Origin: Cylindrotheca closterium
Taxonomy: Eukaryota; Bacillariophyta; Bacillariophyceae; Bacillariales; Bacillariaceae
Direction of reading: 5' to 3'
Length of the DNA: 64,000 nucleotides
Assembly (NCBI GenBank): GCA_933822405.4
Contig: CAKOGP040001112.1
Span: 285,793-349,792 of the forward strand
Positions 19,093-30,016 of the stretch are shown one piece after another. The translations under genes and the position numbers were made by a program. Position 1 is the stretch's first letter; each line of letters begins with the position of its first letter. Below the pieces are notes generated by a model that saw nothing but the letters and a program-made list of their open reading frames with translations, ran no database searches and was not told where the DNA came from.

Positions 19093-21426
19093 TTATTGGC
19101 GCTTTGGATAGATTTTCTCATAAATTGCAACGCACGTCCACGCATCGAGGGCAGCATATATCCGTTGACTCTCCGAAAGTGGACGAGAGGACCACATGCT
19201 GCACTGTTCTGCCTTGTCCAATGGTTTCCCGAGGTAGTGCTGGGAGACTCGAGCCAGGCCCAATTTGCGAAGCTTGGGCTCCTTTTCTCCAGCTATTCGC
19301 TGAGCATCTACCACGGCTCTAGTCCCCGAAAGCCAATGATTAGTGGAAACACATTTGCTGACTCGAAGCCGTGACAAATCTTGTCGTGGAGAAAAACCCA
19401 CGACCGTTGCCTCCGAGGAATTCATCAAAGCACCTACCGTCTCGGATAAAGCCTTGACTCCTTCTTCGGTCGATGACAAGGCAGGAATGTCAATCAAGAG
19501 CACTTCATTGCGACCAGAAAATTGAAAGAGTCCAGCCCCAATCGTTTCCTCGTCCCACTCGGCATCAATCCCAAAGACAGCATCGTTCCGAATCCGATCA
19601 AAGGCTGTCCGTAACTCTTGTGGTTCCGACAAGAGGTTGGGAATTCCTGCTCCAGCCAAACACTCGTCCCATTGTAGATATCGTTTCCGTCGTTCGGCAG
19701 CAGCAACTAGTATAGCTTCTTCATCGTAGACATAATCCATGGACCATAGCGATGCCAATCGATGTGCAGCGACGCCTTCACCTGCCTCGGTAAGTTTGTT
19801 CAAGGCAAACCTTCTGATTTGCTTGCGAGCAGAATCTGTTTCATCTGACAACAACAGTACTTGCTGTTCATCGAGTACTACTTGCTCGTCATTGCTCTCT
19901 TTGGCCATGTCACTCTTTAATTTCTCAACCGCCTTGTCCACTCGATCCACCTGGCGTTCAATAATGGGCAATTGTCGCTTGTAGACGACCTTGGTAATGG
20001 TATCAAAGGCATGATAGAGTCTTGCTTCTACATATTTCGATCGTCCTCCTTGTTCGTACAACTTGGTGGCCATGTTGTCGGCCAATCGAAACAGCCGTGC
20101 ATCCATGGCAGTCTCAATCAAGGCTTCCGTGGCTTTTAGGACTTCCTCCAATCGCTCTTGTTGGTTGTATTGAATGGCTCCTGCAATGGGCACTTGTACA
20201 TTGGAAGAGGCCGCCTTGTAGGCACTGATACAGACTTGTTCGGCTGTATGCCAATAATCCAGTTCAATGGCAATATCAATGAGTGGAACAGGTGACAACA
20301 TGGGCCAAGGTCCCATTTGGCAGGCCAACGCCAGCGCGGAAGAGACTCGTTGTTTTTTCACATCCTCGGAAGCATCATTGGCTGGATCGACAAGAATGGT
20401 AGTGGCTGTGCTACCGTCCTCTACTAAATCATGCCGCAAGGAGTATCGAATGGCATTGGCCGCCAACTCGGAATACTGAGGATCTTGTTCGTGGTTGATC
20501 TTAAAGGCCTTGGCAAAGTGTGTCAAAATAGTAAGATTGATGGTATCGCTACAGCTCGAGTGTACCAAGAATGATTTTAAAACATTGTTGGCGATAATTC
20601 GTCCCTTGTGTCGAAAGTTTTTGTTGCGGGAGGTAGTGGAAGACATGGCGGAAGCAGCTGCCTTTGGGCCACTTTGGGCTTCGTCGTTTTGGTTGTTCTT
20701 GTTCTTGCTCTTTTTGTTGTTGTTGCTGTTGCTACCTGCAGTAGTAGCAGTTTCGGGTGGAAATAAGGAGAGCGCTCCAAAGACCATGGAAACGGCAAGT
20801 GCATTAGCTTCCGAGACATCACTTTGCAAAAATTCAGCGCGTTTCTGCAAGGCTTGCCATCGTTCCTTCTTGTGCAGATTCATATCATTGACAATGTCAC
20901 ACATGGATTCGGCCACCAAAATGGCGTGTTGGGCAAAGCGTCGCTCTGCATTTTGATTGGGTTCCGCAGTAGAGTTTTGTTCCACTTCCATTTCAGTATC
21001 ATCGGTAGAGACAGCTGCAGCAGGAGCAGCAAGGACCGATTGCAAGACATTCAACGCGTTCTGAATGTCTGGTTTGTCCGCGACACAACCGAACAAACCA
21101 AAAAGAGTTTCTTCCATTTGAGCATCATTATCAGCAGTAGTATCACTGGTGGAACGAAAACCGCCGATGGAATCTGTGCTTGTCATATCGAAGAGGCTGT
21201 TGTGAGACGTCAACTTGGTGGCAAACGATGATAAATGCACAGGTCGTGTAGGAGTGTGATATTGAATGACAGTGAGGCAAGTGAGAGAAGGAATTAGACG
21301 AGAGAAGGATAAAAGACTCAGAGCCAGTCTTTGCATGGTCCTGTCAACCAAATGCAAGCGCTGTTGTTGGAGTTGAGACGCGTCAGGGTGTTGAGTGAGC
21401 ATGATGTCGATGAGACTTATTTCCAT
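19093..21426 (-). CDS. EXD3/MUT-7-like 3'-5' exonuclease-domain protein
   Basis: A 777-residue single-exon protein; first ATG at 21426 (MEISLIDIMLTQH). An internal ATG (MQRLALSLLSFSRLIPS) would give a mitochondrial-like start. The C-terminal 180 residues are a DEDDy-type exonuclease fold: FGIDAEWDEE (DxE metal ligands), VVGFSPRQDLSRL and RIYAALDAW (YxxxD). The central part (FAKAFKINHEQDPQY, LALACQMGPWPMLSP) is helical and resembles the repeat-rich N-terminal region of EXD3/MUT-7 proteins. Such enzymes trim small RNAs or other RNA 3' ends. Acidic and low-complexity stretches (Ser/Asn/Lys near residues 245-260) interrupt it. Confidence 0.75.
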   Translation of the reverse strand: MEISLIDIMLTQHPDASQLQQQRLHLVDRTMQRLALSLLSFSRLIPSLTCLTVIQYHTPTRPVHLSSFATKLTSHNSLFDMTSTDSIGGFRSTSDTTADNDAQMEETLFGLFGCVADKPDIQNALNVLQSVLAAPAAAVSTDDTEMEVEQNSTAEPNQNAERRFAQHAILVAESMCDIVNDMNLHKKERWQALQKRAEFLQSDVSEANALAVSMVFGALSLFPPETATTAGSNSNNNKKSKNKNNQNDEAQSGPKAAASAMSSTTSRNKNFRHKGRIIANNVLKSFLVHSSCSDTINLTILTHFAKAFKINHEQDPQYSELAANAIRYSLRHDLVEDGSTATTILVDPANDASEDVKKQRVSSALALACQMGPWPMLSPVPLIDIAIELDYWHTAEQVCISAYKAASSNVQVPIAGAIQYNQQERLEEVLKATEALIETAMDARLFRLADNMATKLYEQGGRSKYVEARLYHAFDTITKVVYKRQLPIIERQVDRVDKAVEKLKSDMAKESNDEQVVLDEQQVLLLSDETDSARKQIRRFALNKLTEAGEGVAAHRLASLWSMDYVYDEEAILVAAAERRKRYLQWDECLAGAGIPNLLSEPQELRTAFDRIRNDAVFGIDAEWDEETIGAGLFQFSGRNEVLLIDIPALSSTEEGVKALSETVGALMNSSEATVVGFSPRQDLSRLRVSKCVSTNHWLSGTRAVVDAQRIAGEKEPKLRKLGLARVSQHYLGKPLDKAEQCSMWSSRPLSESQRIYAALDAWTCVAIYEKIYPKRQ

Positions 21427-21570
21427 GCCCCGCAATCTTTCCCCCTTTTTAAAATATTTTATTAATTAAGACATTGTTTAGCTCCTTCTGAAATTTTCGA
21501 CAAAACGCATCTTCAAATGACAACAACCATGGCCCTATTATTGTACCCTCACTGATTGATATTTCCAACA

Positions 21571-23604
21571 ATGACAAGTCTATGTTCTCGCAGGATAGGG
21601 ATATTTCTACATGTAATATTCATATTGCAATCATTACAAAGAGTAGAAGCATCATCGGACGGTTCCTCCTGCGGCAATGACGACTCGGAAACTTGCACCA
21701 ATGATGAAAACATGGAATGCGGCGTGTGGGTTGGATTATCGACACTTCCCGGAACTGGAATTGGAATGTTTGCAGGTAAAGACTTTCGAAAGGGAGAGAC
21801 TCTGCTGGATTACGGAGATCATATCATTCCGATTGTCGATATCAGTTCCAAGTTTCAAAATCCAAAGGACATTGATCGGTCGGAGGTTTCCTTCTTGTGG
21901 ACCGAGTATACTTGGAATGCGGATTACTTTGGCATGAGCAGAATGGGAATGGATGCTGTAGAAGTGGCGTCCGCGGGCTTTGGGGCAGCGGCCAATTCCT
22001 TTATGGATTTTGTCAATGTTAAGGAAGAAGACACGGCCAAGTACACAGTACCAGACAATATTCATAGATCTAGGGATCCGGAAGCAGGGGCCTTTACATA
22101 TCATCACAGTCGGGGTTCCTTTGCAAACGATCATATACGAGCGGGACAAGAACTCTTTGTATCCTATGGAGACAAATGGTACGTACCTAATCGGGTTGTC
22201 GTTTGAATTAGATGTTTTTCATATTTAAAAAATCAATGCTTCAACAAACCTTTCCATTCGTTGCTGCTCGTATTTTGATACTCCTCGCATATATACATAC
22301 ATATATACACATATATGTATTGCACCAAAAGGTTCAAAGGACGCAAAAAGTTGATTGGACCAGTACCGATTACCAAGGATCACGTCAAGGCGGAGAATTT
22401 GCATGTCATTTTTCAACACAAACTGCTAAATCGGCGACCCAAACTCAAGGCAATACTGGAAGAAATGTGGCACATTTTTGTGGGCGACCCAGAGTTCAAC
22501 CCATGGGAGTCGTCCCTGTTGGCTGCACTTCCAGAAAAGGACGAGTATGATTTGATGGAACAGATTGGACTGATTGAACTCAAACGACGAAAGATGGTCC
22601 GATCCCAAGAATGGTTGGAAGAACATGCGGTATGTGCCGATAATTTTTACTTTGGCGTCTCGTCCATTCCCAAAGCTGGTCATGGTGCCTTTGCCAAGCG
22701 AAAATTAAAAGCTGGTACCGCCATCCTGCCAGTACCACTCATTCACATTCCGGATCGATCCATCTTGGAAATGTATCACCCTTCTGGTGTGAGGGAAAAG
22801 AATCGACAGAACAAGACATCAATACCAGAAAAGGGCCAACAATTGCTGGTCAACTACTGCCTGGGGCATGCCAACAGCACAATGCTGCTGTCACCTTATG
22901 GGCCAGCCTTCAACCTCATCAATCACAATCAAACACGGGTCAATGTCAAATTGCAATGGGCGCTTCCGAAACGCAGCAATCACTTTCCAGAAATGTTGGA
23001 AAAGGATCCATCCTACTTTTCCGATATCAAGAGTGCCAAATTGGCCATGGAAGTTGTCGCGCTCCGTGACATTGAACCAGACGAAGAGATCCTGTTGGAT
23101 TATGGCGAGGAATGGGAAGCTGCCTGGCAAAACCATGTCCAAACTTGGAATCCTGTTCCAGATGCCCACGACTACGTTTCGGCGGCCGAAATGAACAAAC
23201 GACCCGAGCGATTGCGGACCGAGTTTGAACAAATCTACGATCCGTATCCAAGCAACCTTGCCATTGTCTTTAAGGAGAGTTATGAACACAACATGGGACC
23301 CTACCGAGACACCAAGGAAATTGGACACAAGAATGTGAAATTTTCCACGGGAGATTCCAACAAACATACGTGTGAAATATTGAGTGCCAAACCATTGTAC
23401 AAACGCACCGTGTATACCGCAGTCCTTGGAATTGGAGGAGAAGGAGCGGAGGAGATGGTATTATTGGAAAACCTTCCAAGAGAAGCCTTTGAATTCCAAG
23501 ACCGGCCACATACCGAAGACTTGTTCTTGCCGAATGCCTTTCGGCACGATATCCGAATACCGGACGAAATGTTTCCAGAAGCATGGAAGAATAATATGCA
23601 ATGA
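21571..23604 (+). CDS. Double-SET-domain protein with signal peptide, paralogue A
   Basis: Two exons, 21571-22178 and 22332-23604 (626 residues); the join restores YGDKW-FKGRKK, matching paralogue B. A signal peptide is likely (RIGIFLHVIFILQSLQRVEA). First SET-like unit: TGIGMFAGKDFRKGETLLDYG through GQELFVSYGDKW. Second unit: GHGAFAKRKLKAGTAILPVP, FNLINHNQTRVNVKLQWALP (the N-H-x-x-x-x-N pseudoknot part) and EPDEEILLDYGEEW. The conserved C-terminus is PNAFRHDIRIPDEMFPEAWKN. SET proteins methylate lysines; the leader implies a secretory or plastid place rather than the nucleus (inference). The intron is AT-rich with a TATATACA run. Start set at the first ATG. Confidence 0.78.
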
Positions 23605-23790
23605 TTGGATGGAGATGCCTGTCGGTGCTCGGTGCATACAAGCCGTGTTAAACTATAATGTGCCCCACAAGACACGTACTGCAGAATGTAGAATTCATAT
23701 ATATACTAGCTGTCTTCTATTTGTTTTTTTGTTTTTTAAAAAGGTATTCTGTAATGAAATAGGTATAAATCATTTTGATTTCCATTCATT

Positions 23791-25236
23791 TTACATGGTA
23801 GGTCCATCCTTGACAAAGTCAATGACAAATTCGGATCCAACAGTCTTGAGGCACTCCAAAACCTCAATGGTTCCGTCGTACATGTCAGCCTCGTGGTATT
23901 GGACGTTCCATTCCTTGCAAAAGGACTCAACAAATTCATGAGTCTTTCGCAAGTTGTGGCGAGGAATACCAGGCAACAAGTGGTGATCCACTTGGTATTG
24001 AAGTCCACCGCAGAACCAGTCCACAAAGAATTGTGGGATTCCGTGTCCACCGGTAATGTTACGGGTGGTGGTGACTTGCAACTTCCAAAAGTCGGGTCGC
24101 TTGTCGGCATCGTAGGTGGCCATACCGTTGTGTCCCAATCCAAAGACAATGGCTAGGTAAAAGCCAGAGGATGCAGTGACAGTAAGGTAAAGGGCAGCTG
24201 AATAAAGGAAAGAGAATCGTCCGAAACCACATGCATAGGCAAACATCCAGATGTGGTGCATGGTGATAAAGGACTTTTCAGTGATGGGATATTGAAGACC
24301 CTTGAGCTTCAATTCAATGGCAGCGTTCTCAGAGGCGGCTCCCAGTCCAAAGGAAGTCTTGAAGGACTCGTTCAACCAAGAGAGACGGGCGAGCAGAAGG
24401 ATGGGGAAGTAAAAGATGTGTTGGTTCTTGATCATGAACTTGACAAATGCCGAATCCTTGCCATCCGCTTGCAATTCACGGTATTGCTGAGCTTGGGTGA
24501 CAGACCAGGCAAGAAGAGGCATGGTGTCGATATCTGGATCACCATCGGTGGCCAAAGCAGAAGAGTTGTGAAGGTTGGGGACGGCGTGGTGCCCGTTGTG
24601 CTTGTTCTTCCACCATTGAACAGAGAAACCTTGCATGAGGTTTCCCCAGAAGAGTCCAGCGTAGTCTCCGTAACGGCGGTTCTTGAAGACTTGGTGGTGA
24701 AGAAAGTCGTGAGCCAACCATCCGCATTGTTGGAAAAAAAGCCCCATCAACATGGCAGATGCAAAGTGCACCAGTGGGTTTTCCGAGTACCACATCATGG
24801 CCATGGCAGCAGCCCACATCGAGATTTGCGAGACTTGCTTGTAAATGTAAAAGCCAATGTTAGACTTGAACATTCCCATCATGACCAACTTGGATCGCAA
24901 TTCACGGTAGGCCTTTTCAAAGTCGCGTTGCTTTTGGTCCTTGTGTTCCACACTTTCGACAATGAGGTCTCCAATGAGAAACTTCTTCATCATGTTGTGG
25001 GAACCAGCAGCGTGAAAGGCAGCAAAGATGTCGGTCATGTCATCACCAGCGTGGGTGAAAATGACGGCACCTCCTGGGTGTTCGTGCCAGTTGGAGACGT
25101 CGTAGACCTTGTTGTTGTAGACCATCCAAGCATCGGCGGGTTGGGCGTGCTTCTTCACCTCACTCCATGTGTACTTTTCGAGCTTGGCAGTGGCGGCACT
25201 GTTGGCCTTGACTCCTGCGTCTCCTCCTTTTCCCAT
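23791..25236 (-). CDS. PTD6: Delta-6 front-end fatty acid desaturase
   Basis: A 481-residue single-exon protein. It has an N-terminal cytochrome b5 domain with the heme motif WHEHPGGAVIFTHAG, then the three His boxes: HDFLHH, HNGHH and QYQVDHH (Gln in the third box marks front-end desaturases). Hydrophobic segments flank the boxes, as in ER membrane desaturases. The sequence is close to the Phaeodactylum delta-6 enzyme over its whole length (MGKGGDA start, DGDPDIDTMPLLAWSV, FVxDFVxDGPxM end). It introduces the delta-6 double bond in the pathway to EPA, working in the ER with cytochrome b5 as electron donor. Delta-5 or delta-8 activity is less likely given the close match. Confidence 0.92.
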   Translation of the reverse strand: MGKGGDAGVKANSAATAKLEKYTWSEVKKHAQPADAWMVYNNKVYDVSNWHEHPGGAVIFTHAGDDMTDIFAAFHAAGSHNMMKKFLIGDLIVESVEHKDQKQRDFEKAYRELRSKLVMMGMFKSNIGFYIYKQVSQISMWAAAMAMMWYSENPLVHFASAMLMGLFFQQCGWLAHDFLHHQVFKNRRYGDYAGLFWGNLMQGFSVQWWKNKHNGHHAVPNLHNSSALATDGDPDIDTMPLLAWSVTQAQQYRELQADGKDSAFVKFMIKNQHIFYFPILLLARLSWLNESFKTSFGLGAASENAAIELKLKGLQYPITEKSFITMHHIWMFAYACGFGRFSFLYSAALYLTVTASSGFYLAIVFGLGHNGMATYDADKRPDFWKLQVTTTRNITGGHGIPQFFVDWFCGGLQYQVDHHLLPGIPRHNLRKTHEFVESFCKEWNVQYHEADMYDGTIEVLECLKTVGSEFVIDFVKDGPTM

Positions 25237-25367
25237 TTTGAATATATTAAATTGTGATCTTGTTTTAAGGATACAAAACTAAAACTTCCGCAAGCTGCAC
25301 ACACGTTTACAGAAAACAAAGTCCGTTGCCAGCGCAGTTCCTGTTTTCTCCAATTTGCTTGAACCAG

Positions 25368-25592
25368 TTACGTGGTAGAAAATGTGAGTTCCACTTTTGA
25401 ATTCGATCCAATGGATTCGAATTCACCAATCAAAACACTCATTTTGGGAAAGGAGAAAAAGTGGATGATGATTTTGGATTTTTCATTTGCGTCGTCACCA
25501 ACTTCAAACACGAACTCCGGGTTGATCCCGCAAATTCTCTGAAACTCCCGTCTCACAGAGGCAACGTCACTCCATTTTATGATTGCACCCGC
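25368..25592 (-). CDS. Possible terminal exon of an unknown small gene
   Basis: An open stretch of 74 codons begins after a good acceptor (TTTCTGACAG at 25593-25602) and ends in TAA at 25368. It reads AGAIIKWSDVASVRREFQRI to start, then GINPEFVFEVGDD and SVLIGEFESIGS, which looks like ordinary folded protein. No convincing first exon was found: an ATG near 25734 could reach it through a weak GTGGTT donor. I do not recognise it. It may be a small real gene, divergent from the GGCT-like gene. Confidence 0.3.
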   Translation of the reverse strand, partial: AGAIIKWSDVASVRREFQRICGINPEFVFEVGDDANEKSKIIIHFFSFPKMSVLIGEFESIGSNSKVELTFSTT

Positions 25593-25769
25593 CTGTCAGA
25601 AATGGGGGAAGTTGAACGTTTGGGGAATTGAAAAAGGGAACATGGAAGGGGGAAATGAGTCAGCAATCAAAACTCCATCATCACTTCTTTCAACCACCAT
25701 CCACATGAAAGAGATGAAGCATGAACTCGTCATATAATAATCGACCACCGCTCTAATAACCCCACCACC

Positions 25770-26474
25770 ATGTCCACAATCAGCGTCCTTCTCATCATTC
25801 TGATATTGGTTAACATGACTTTCTTTGGCAGTGCCTTGTCATCCTCGTCCTCGTCATCAAAGAAGAACAAGACCTACCGATATTTTGGATATGGTTCCAA
25901 CGTCTTGGTTTCCACCATGAAGGCTTTGCGCCAGATTCAACCATTGGATGCTACCGCGGCAGTCTTGCCCGACTACGAATTGCGATTTGACGGGTCGGAA
26001 TCCTCAAGGCTGGTGGAACCCTCGGCGGCCTTTGTGAATGCTGCAACAGGAAAACAGGTGCACGGCGTGTTGTATACCTTGTCGGCGGAGGATTTTGCCA
26101 AGGTGGGAAGGACCGAAGGAGTTCCCTTTGCGTACCGATGGCAAAAATGTCAAGTGTATCCCTATGTCGGCAATGGCAAAGAGGCTGGAAAGGAGGCCAT
26201 GGAGAGTGCTAATGATGCTGCTGCAGCTAGTAGTAGTCAAAGAACAACAGACACCTATGTCTTGATATCGCCCAATTTGGGAGAACGAAACATTCCACCT
26301 AGTTCCTCCTACCTAGGATTGATCAAAGAGGGTGCTGCCAAATGGAAATTCGATCAGGCGTATCAAGAGGAGTTGGCAAGCATTGAGGAAGCCAAGAATC
26401 TCATTATTCCACAAGGTCTGTCAGGATTGTTACTCAAGGTGGCAGAAGCGGCGACTGGAACCAAGCGAGAATAA
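25770..26474 (+). CDS. Gamma-glutamylcyclotransferase-like (AIG2/GGCT fold) protein
   Basis: A 234-residue protein with a hydrophobic signal peptide or anchor (ISVLLIILILVNMTFFGSA). The GGCT fold starts at YRYFGYGSNVL (the substrate-loop YGSN motif), followed by LPDYELRFDG, VHGVLYTLSAEDFAKVGRTEG (the position of the catalytic Glu is E in RTEG or nearby) and PSSSYLGLIKEGA. The family releases 5-oxoproline from gamma-glutamyl compounds and takes part in glutathione turnover, though many members have other substrates. The SALSSSS after the leader could act as a plastid or secretory cleavage region. ATG in a CACCACCATG context. Confidence 0.75.
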   Translation: MSTISVLLIILILVNMTFFGSALSSSSSSSKKNKTYRYFGYGSNVLVSTMKALRQIQPLDATAAVLPDYELRFDGSESSRLVEPSAAFVNAATGKQVHGVLYTLSAEDFAKVGRTEGVPFAYRWQKCQVYPYVGNGKEAGKEAMESANDAAAASSSQRTTDTYVLISPNLGERNIPPSSSYLGLIKEGAAKWKFDQAYQEELASIEEAKNLIIPQGLSGLLLKVAEAATGTKRE

Positions 26475-26828
26475 CTAATGGGATGGATAATTCACTCATC
26501 CATTCTATGATATTATACATTTTGAAATGATGATAGCCATTTTGTTTAGCTTTAGTCGTAATATATTCAATATACCTACCTACAACAAATGCGAATCATC
26601 TCATGAAGCAAATGAATCGTACCAAAATATGCAGTGGAATTCCATAGTCGTCTTCTGGATGGCGTTGCGTGATATACGTATATATACAGTATTTACAATC
26701 TTTATGTCTGAGTATCATGGACAGCCTCCAATCGATTTGTAATATGTTTTGCCATTGTCAAGTTCCTCTCAAGCCGTTTTTCGTTTTTATACATAGCCTT
26801 TTAACAGCCCTGTGTGTCATGATAATAA
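26475..26828. other. Intergenic between convergent genes
   Basis: AT-rich 3' flanks of the GGCT-like and thioredoxin-like genes, with TATACG/TATATA words near 26670. No gene seen. Confidence 0.5.
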
Positions 26829-27455
26829 TTACAATTGATCACCCTTGAGCATATAATCGTCTGTCATATACGTAAAACTGATTAGTCCCTTACGTTTGAT
26901 ACGTCTTGCCTTGTCATCGTTCTCTTGATCGATTCCTCCTTTTGAAATAGATGACTTGAGGCTCGAATCCAAAAATTCATTCAAGGCATCCGCACTCAGC
27001 AGTCCAGTCTTGGTTCCCAATATCTTATTGTTTTGAATCAAAATCAAGGAGGGTAGCGCTTTTGGCATGACTCGTTGCAATAACAATTCGAGCTTGATTT
27101 CGTTGCTGTCGGATTCCACGTCGTATCGACTTACCACCAAGCTATCCTTACGTTCCAATGCACACTGATTTATGAGTGGCTCAATAAGCTTACATGGTCC
27201 ACAGAACTCGGCACAGGCATCAATCAGTATGGGAGTCTCACTGGAAAAGTAGCCTCGAAAGTTTGAGTCTTGCAGCTCCACAACGTCGCATGATGCTGCC
27301 GGAAGAACGATGAGGCTGCTGCTACTACTGCTGGAAGGTCGAATGCTTTGTTGTTTCGAAGAGGAGACATGATTGGATGCCTGGAATGCTGTAGCTTGTG
27401 AAGCCAGGATGCACACTGTTATTAAAAGAGAGATTGCAAACATGGAATACATCAT
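26829..27455 (-). CDS. Thioredoxin-like protein, probably plastid
   Basis: A 208-residue protein. It begins with a signal peptide (MMYSMFAISLLITVCILAS) followed by QATAFQASN, an ASAFAP-like cleavage motif for diatom plastid import, and then a Ser-rich transit part. The thioredoxin fold has ILIDACAEFCGPCKLIEPLI; the active site is CGPC, but the usual Trp before it is Phe. A cis-Pro appears in ALPSLILIQNNK. A basic C-terminal extension (DKARRIKRKG) is extra to the normal 105-residue fold. It probably acts as a disulphide reductase in the stroma. Head-to-head with the plastid S1 gene. Confidence 0.85.
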   Translation of the reverse strand: MMYSMFAISLLITVCILASQATAFQASNHVSSSKQQSIRPSSSSSSSLIVLPAASCDVVELQDSNFRGYFSSETPILIDACAEFCGPCKLIEPLINQCALERKDSLVVSRYDVESDSNEIKLELLLQRVMPKALPSLILIQNNKILGTKTGLLSADALNEFLDSSLKSSISKGGIDQENDDKARRIKRKGLISFTYMTDDYMLKGDQL

Positions 27456-27787
27456 GGTAGTCTTGTGGATGTTTCTTTTTCTGTAGTTGTCTTTTTTTGT
27501 GACAAAGACATGAAGAAGAAATCATCATCGATCCCACCAAAATGGGATGAGGTCAGAAGACATCTTGACAACAACATTATGTATAAAAACAGTTCACCAC
27601 CTGAATTGCACCACGTCGTTTCCGAAAGGCCTAGATGTCTGTCCATCATACGGAAATGTTTCATTCATTCGAAGAAATCGACGCAGCCATCAAAACCCAT
27701 CAAAATCAATCAGAACCACCAAAAGCGAAGAAAACAGTAGAGCTACAGAAGAAAACAAACAAGATCATAACGATCATCATCATCACG
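27456..27787. promoter_or_regulatory. Head-to-head promoter gap, thioredoxin-like / S1 protein
   Basis: A 332-nt divergent spacer between two genes with plastid-type leaders. The plus-strand frame is open upstream of the chosen ATG but starts without an ATG. ATCATCATC-type repeats at 27766-27786 lie just before the S1 gene start. Confidence 0.4.
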
Positions 27788-29920
27788 ATGCGAAACTATA
27801 TTTCCTTTTTTGCAATTTTTATTGTGGCAGAGATTTCTCAGCAATCTTTGTCCTTTGTTCACAGCCCATCGCTTGTGAGAAATACTGCTCTCTTGGGTGT
27901 CAATAAGAACTTGCCCCATCCAGAATATACCATTGATGACGAATCAGACACAACAGAGAGTACCACCCCCGTAGACAAAGGAGAATATTTCTCGGTCACT
28001 CAAACAAAGGAAGAGTCAAAGGAAGAGCCAGAAGTCTCAAAGGGTGGTCCACCCATTCAGAAACCAGAGTACGGTGCCTTGTCACAAGGAACAGTTATGA
28101 AAATTCAGGTTGGTGACATTGCTCTAGCCAGAAAAGCATGGAAGAAGAGAAGGAGATCAGGATCGCCTCTCCTCGTCCCTTGCAGTGTCTTGAATGTTGA
28201 TCGGCAATCAATGGTTCGGTGGAATATGATTTACCTCCTTGAAAAGTTTGGATTGAGCAAGAAGGATGGAATTGAAATTTCTGCCAGCGACATGGCAAAC
28301 AGGTATCGTACATTTTTGAAGTCTTCCCTCCAGGTAGGTTTATTCATTTGTTGGATGAAAAATCAATGTCAAGCTTCTGTTTTCTAATCTTGCGCGCAGA
28401 ACCAAGCAGATGCACTTTCATATTCGTCAAACAACGAAATGATCAAGGACCTTTTCAACAAGAAGACTCAAGAGTCCTATGGAGTACGTCTCGTGGAGAA
28501 GGACGACCAATTGTTTTTAAAGGCTCCAATCTCAAAGTCGAAAGCCCACCAAAGAACAGCAAAGACACCAGTTCTTCAGTTCCGGCTTCCAAAGAAAGGG
28601 GATCACGGAGACGAGGACACCATGACTCACACCGGGTATTTGAGAGCCCGAAAGGAGGACAAAGAGTACGGTTTTCTTCCACTTTCAGCAGCACTTCGTG
28701 TCTCGCAAAAAGATGATGTTGACAGTGGTCGTGTGGAAGAAGGAAGCATTCACCCTGCAGTTGTTTTCGACTATGATGCCATGGGAGATGGCGGTTCGCC
28801 GCTACTCACACTTTCGTTGAATCCTCGCGGAACTCGGGATAACTTGAAGATGAAAACAGATAGAAGATTCATGCCAATCGAGGACCCCAAGTGTATGTTC
28901 AATGAGCTCAAAGTTGGTCAGGGCCCGTACCAGGCAAAGGTTGTACAAATGCTTCCAGGCAGAGCATTGGTCGATATGCAAGTTGGACGGGAAGTCTCAC
29001 AAGCGGGTATGGTGAACGTTCTAGGCACGCTTCAATTCAAAGATTCTTTCGAATCCGATCCAAGTGTGGCAAAAAAGAGCAAGTGGCTCATTAAGGATTT
29101 CGATGACAACGATGATGATGATGATTATGAAGATGACTCGGAATCTGTCATTGCGGCTTCTCTTGAGGACTTGGATTTTGACGAAGAAGAAGACTTTGAC
29201 GAAGAGGATGAAGCTGGTATTGCAGAGCAACTTTTGGCGTTAAGAGACTCGTCGACATTTGAAGAGGGAACCTTCGAAGAAGGAGAAGAGGAAGAAGACA
29301 TCTCCAATAACTTTGAAGTCAACGACGACGGATCGATCCTGTTCACTGACCCAGATACCGGTAAACCAATCCTACTCAACGAAGACGATGGAGAGGAAGC
29401 CCCAAAGGGATTCGGCTCCAAAATGGTGAAGGAGAAACCTTCGAAGAACCGAAAGTTTAAAATCATGAACCATCAGGCTGCCGAGGAACCAAAGACCCGC
29501 ATAGTTTCGAAGCATCTGAAAGTCGGCGACGTTGTAGACGTGTACGTTCGCACTGTTTCCAAGCAATCTGGACAATTTGCGGTTACGACAAATCCCGCGG
29601 TGCAAGGACGAAAAGCCAAAGACATGAAGAAGGAAAATGACGCTTCCAAGAGGCTCAAGAAGTTGAAGAAGAGTCTAGGAGGGGGGCTCAGACTGATCTA
29701 TGAATCGGAAGGGAGCGAGTGCGAAGGTACTGTGAAAGCGGCTTCAAAAACTGGAGACTGGGTTTACGTCGAACCAGACATCGAGGGACTACCAGTTGGA
29801 ATTGCAGCTATGAGCGAAGAGCTTTCTGGCGTCAATTCTGGCGACAGAGTCCGAGTTAGAATAGAAGGCGTTGATGAAGAAAGAGGCCAATTGTCACTGC
29901 AAGTGCTTGAGAAGCTGTAA
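27788..29920 (+). CDS. S1-domain RNA-binding protein, probably plastid
   Basis: Two exons, 27788-28333 and 28400-29920 (688 residues), joined in phase 0 (SSLQ-NQADALSYSS). The ATG at 27788 gives a signal peptide (MRNYISFFAIFIVAEISQQS) followed by LSFVHSP, an ASAFAP-like motif. S1-like strands are seen at LKVGQGPYQAKVVQMLPGRA, at LKVGDVVDVYVRTVSKQSGQ and in the C-terminal VNSGDRVRVRIEGVDEERGQ. Between the first two lies a long acidic region (DDNDDDDDYEDD, EEEDFDEEDEAG). It probably binds plastid RNA or ribosomes in translation or RNA processing (inference). The N-terminal half has no other domain that I recognise. Confidence 0.78.
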
Positions 29921-30016
29921 TTTATAAATCTTCGTTGTCACACTATCTCTTGGATTTTTTGCTTCAACAATCGTACTACAACACTTCAGACAAGCAGCAC
30001 GCCCCTTGGCTGCAAA

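Noticed and set aside
22283..22318. TATATACATA repeat in the SET paralogue A intron as a mobile element footprint
   Set aside because: Simple AT-rich intron sequence without terminal repeats or target duplication.
24253..25257. 334-codon open frame antisense to the delta-6 desaturase
   Set aside because: Val/His-rich shadow translation of a highly expressed gene with no motif and no splice support.
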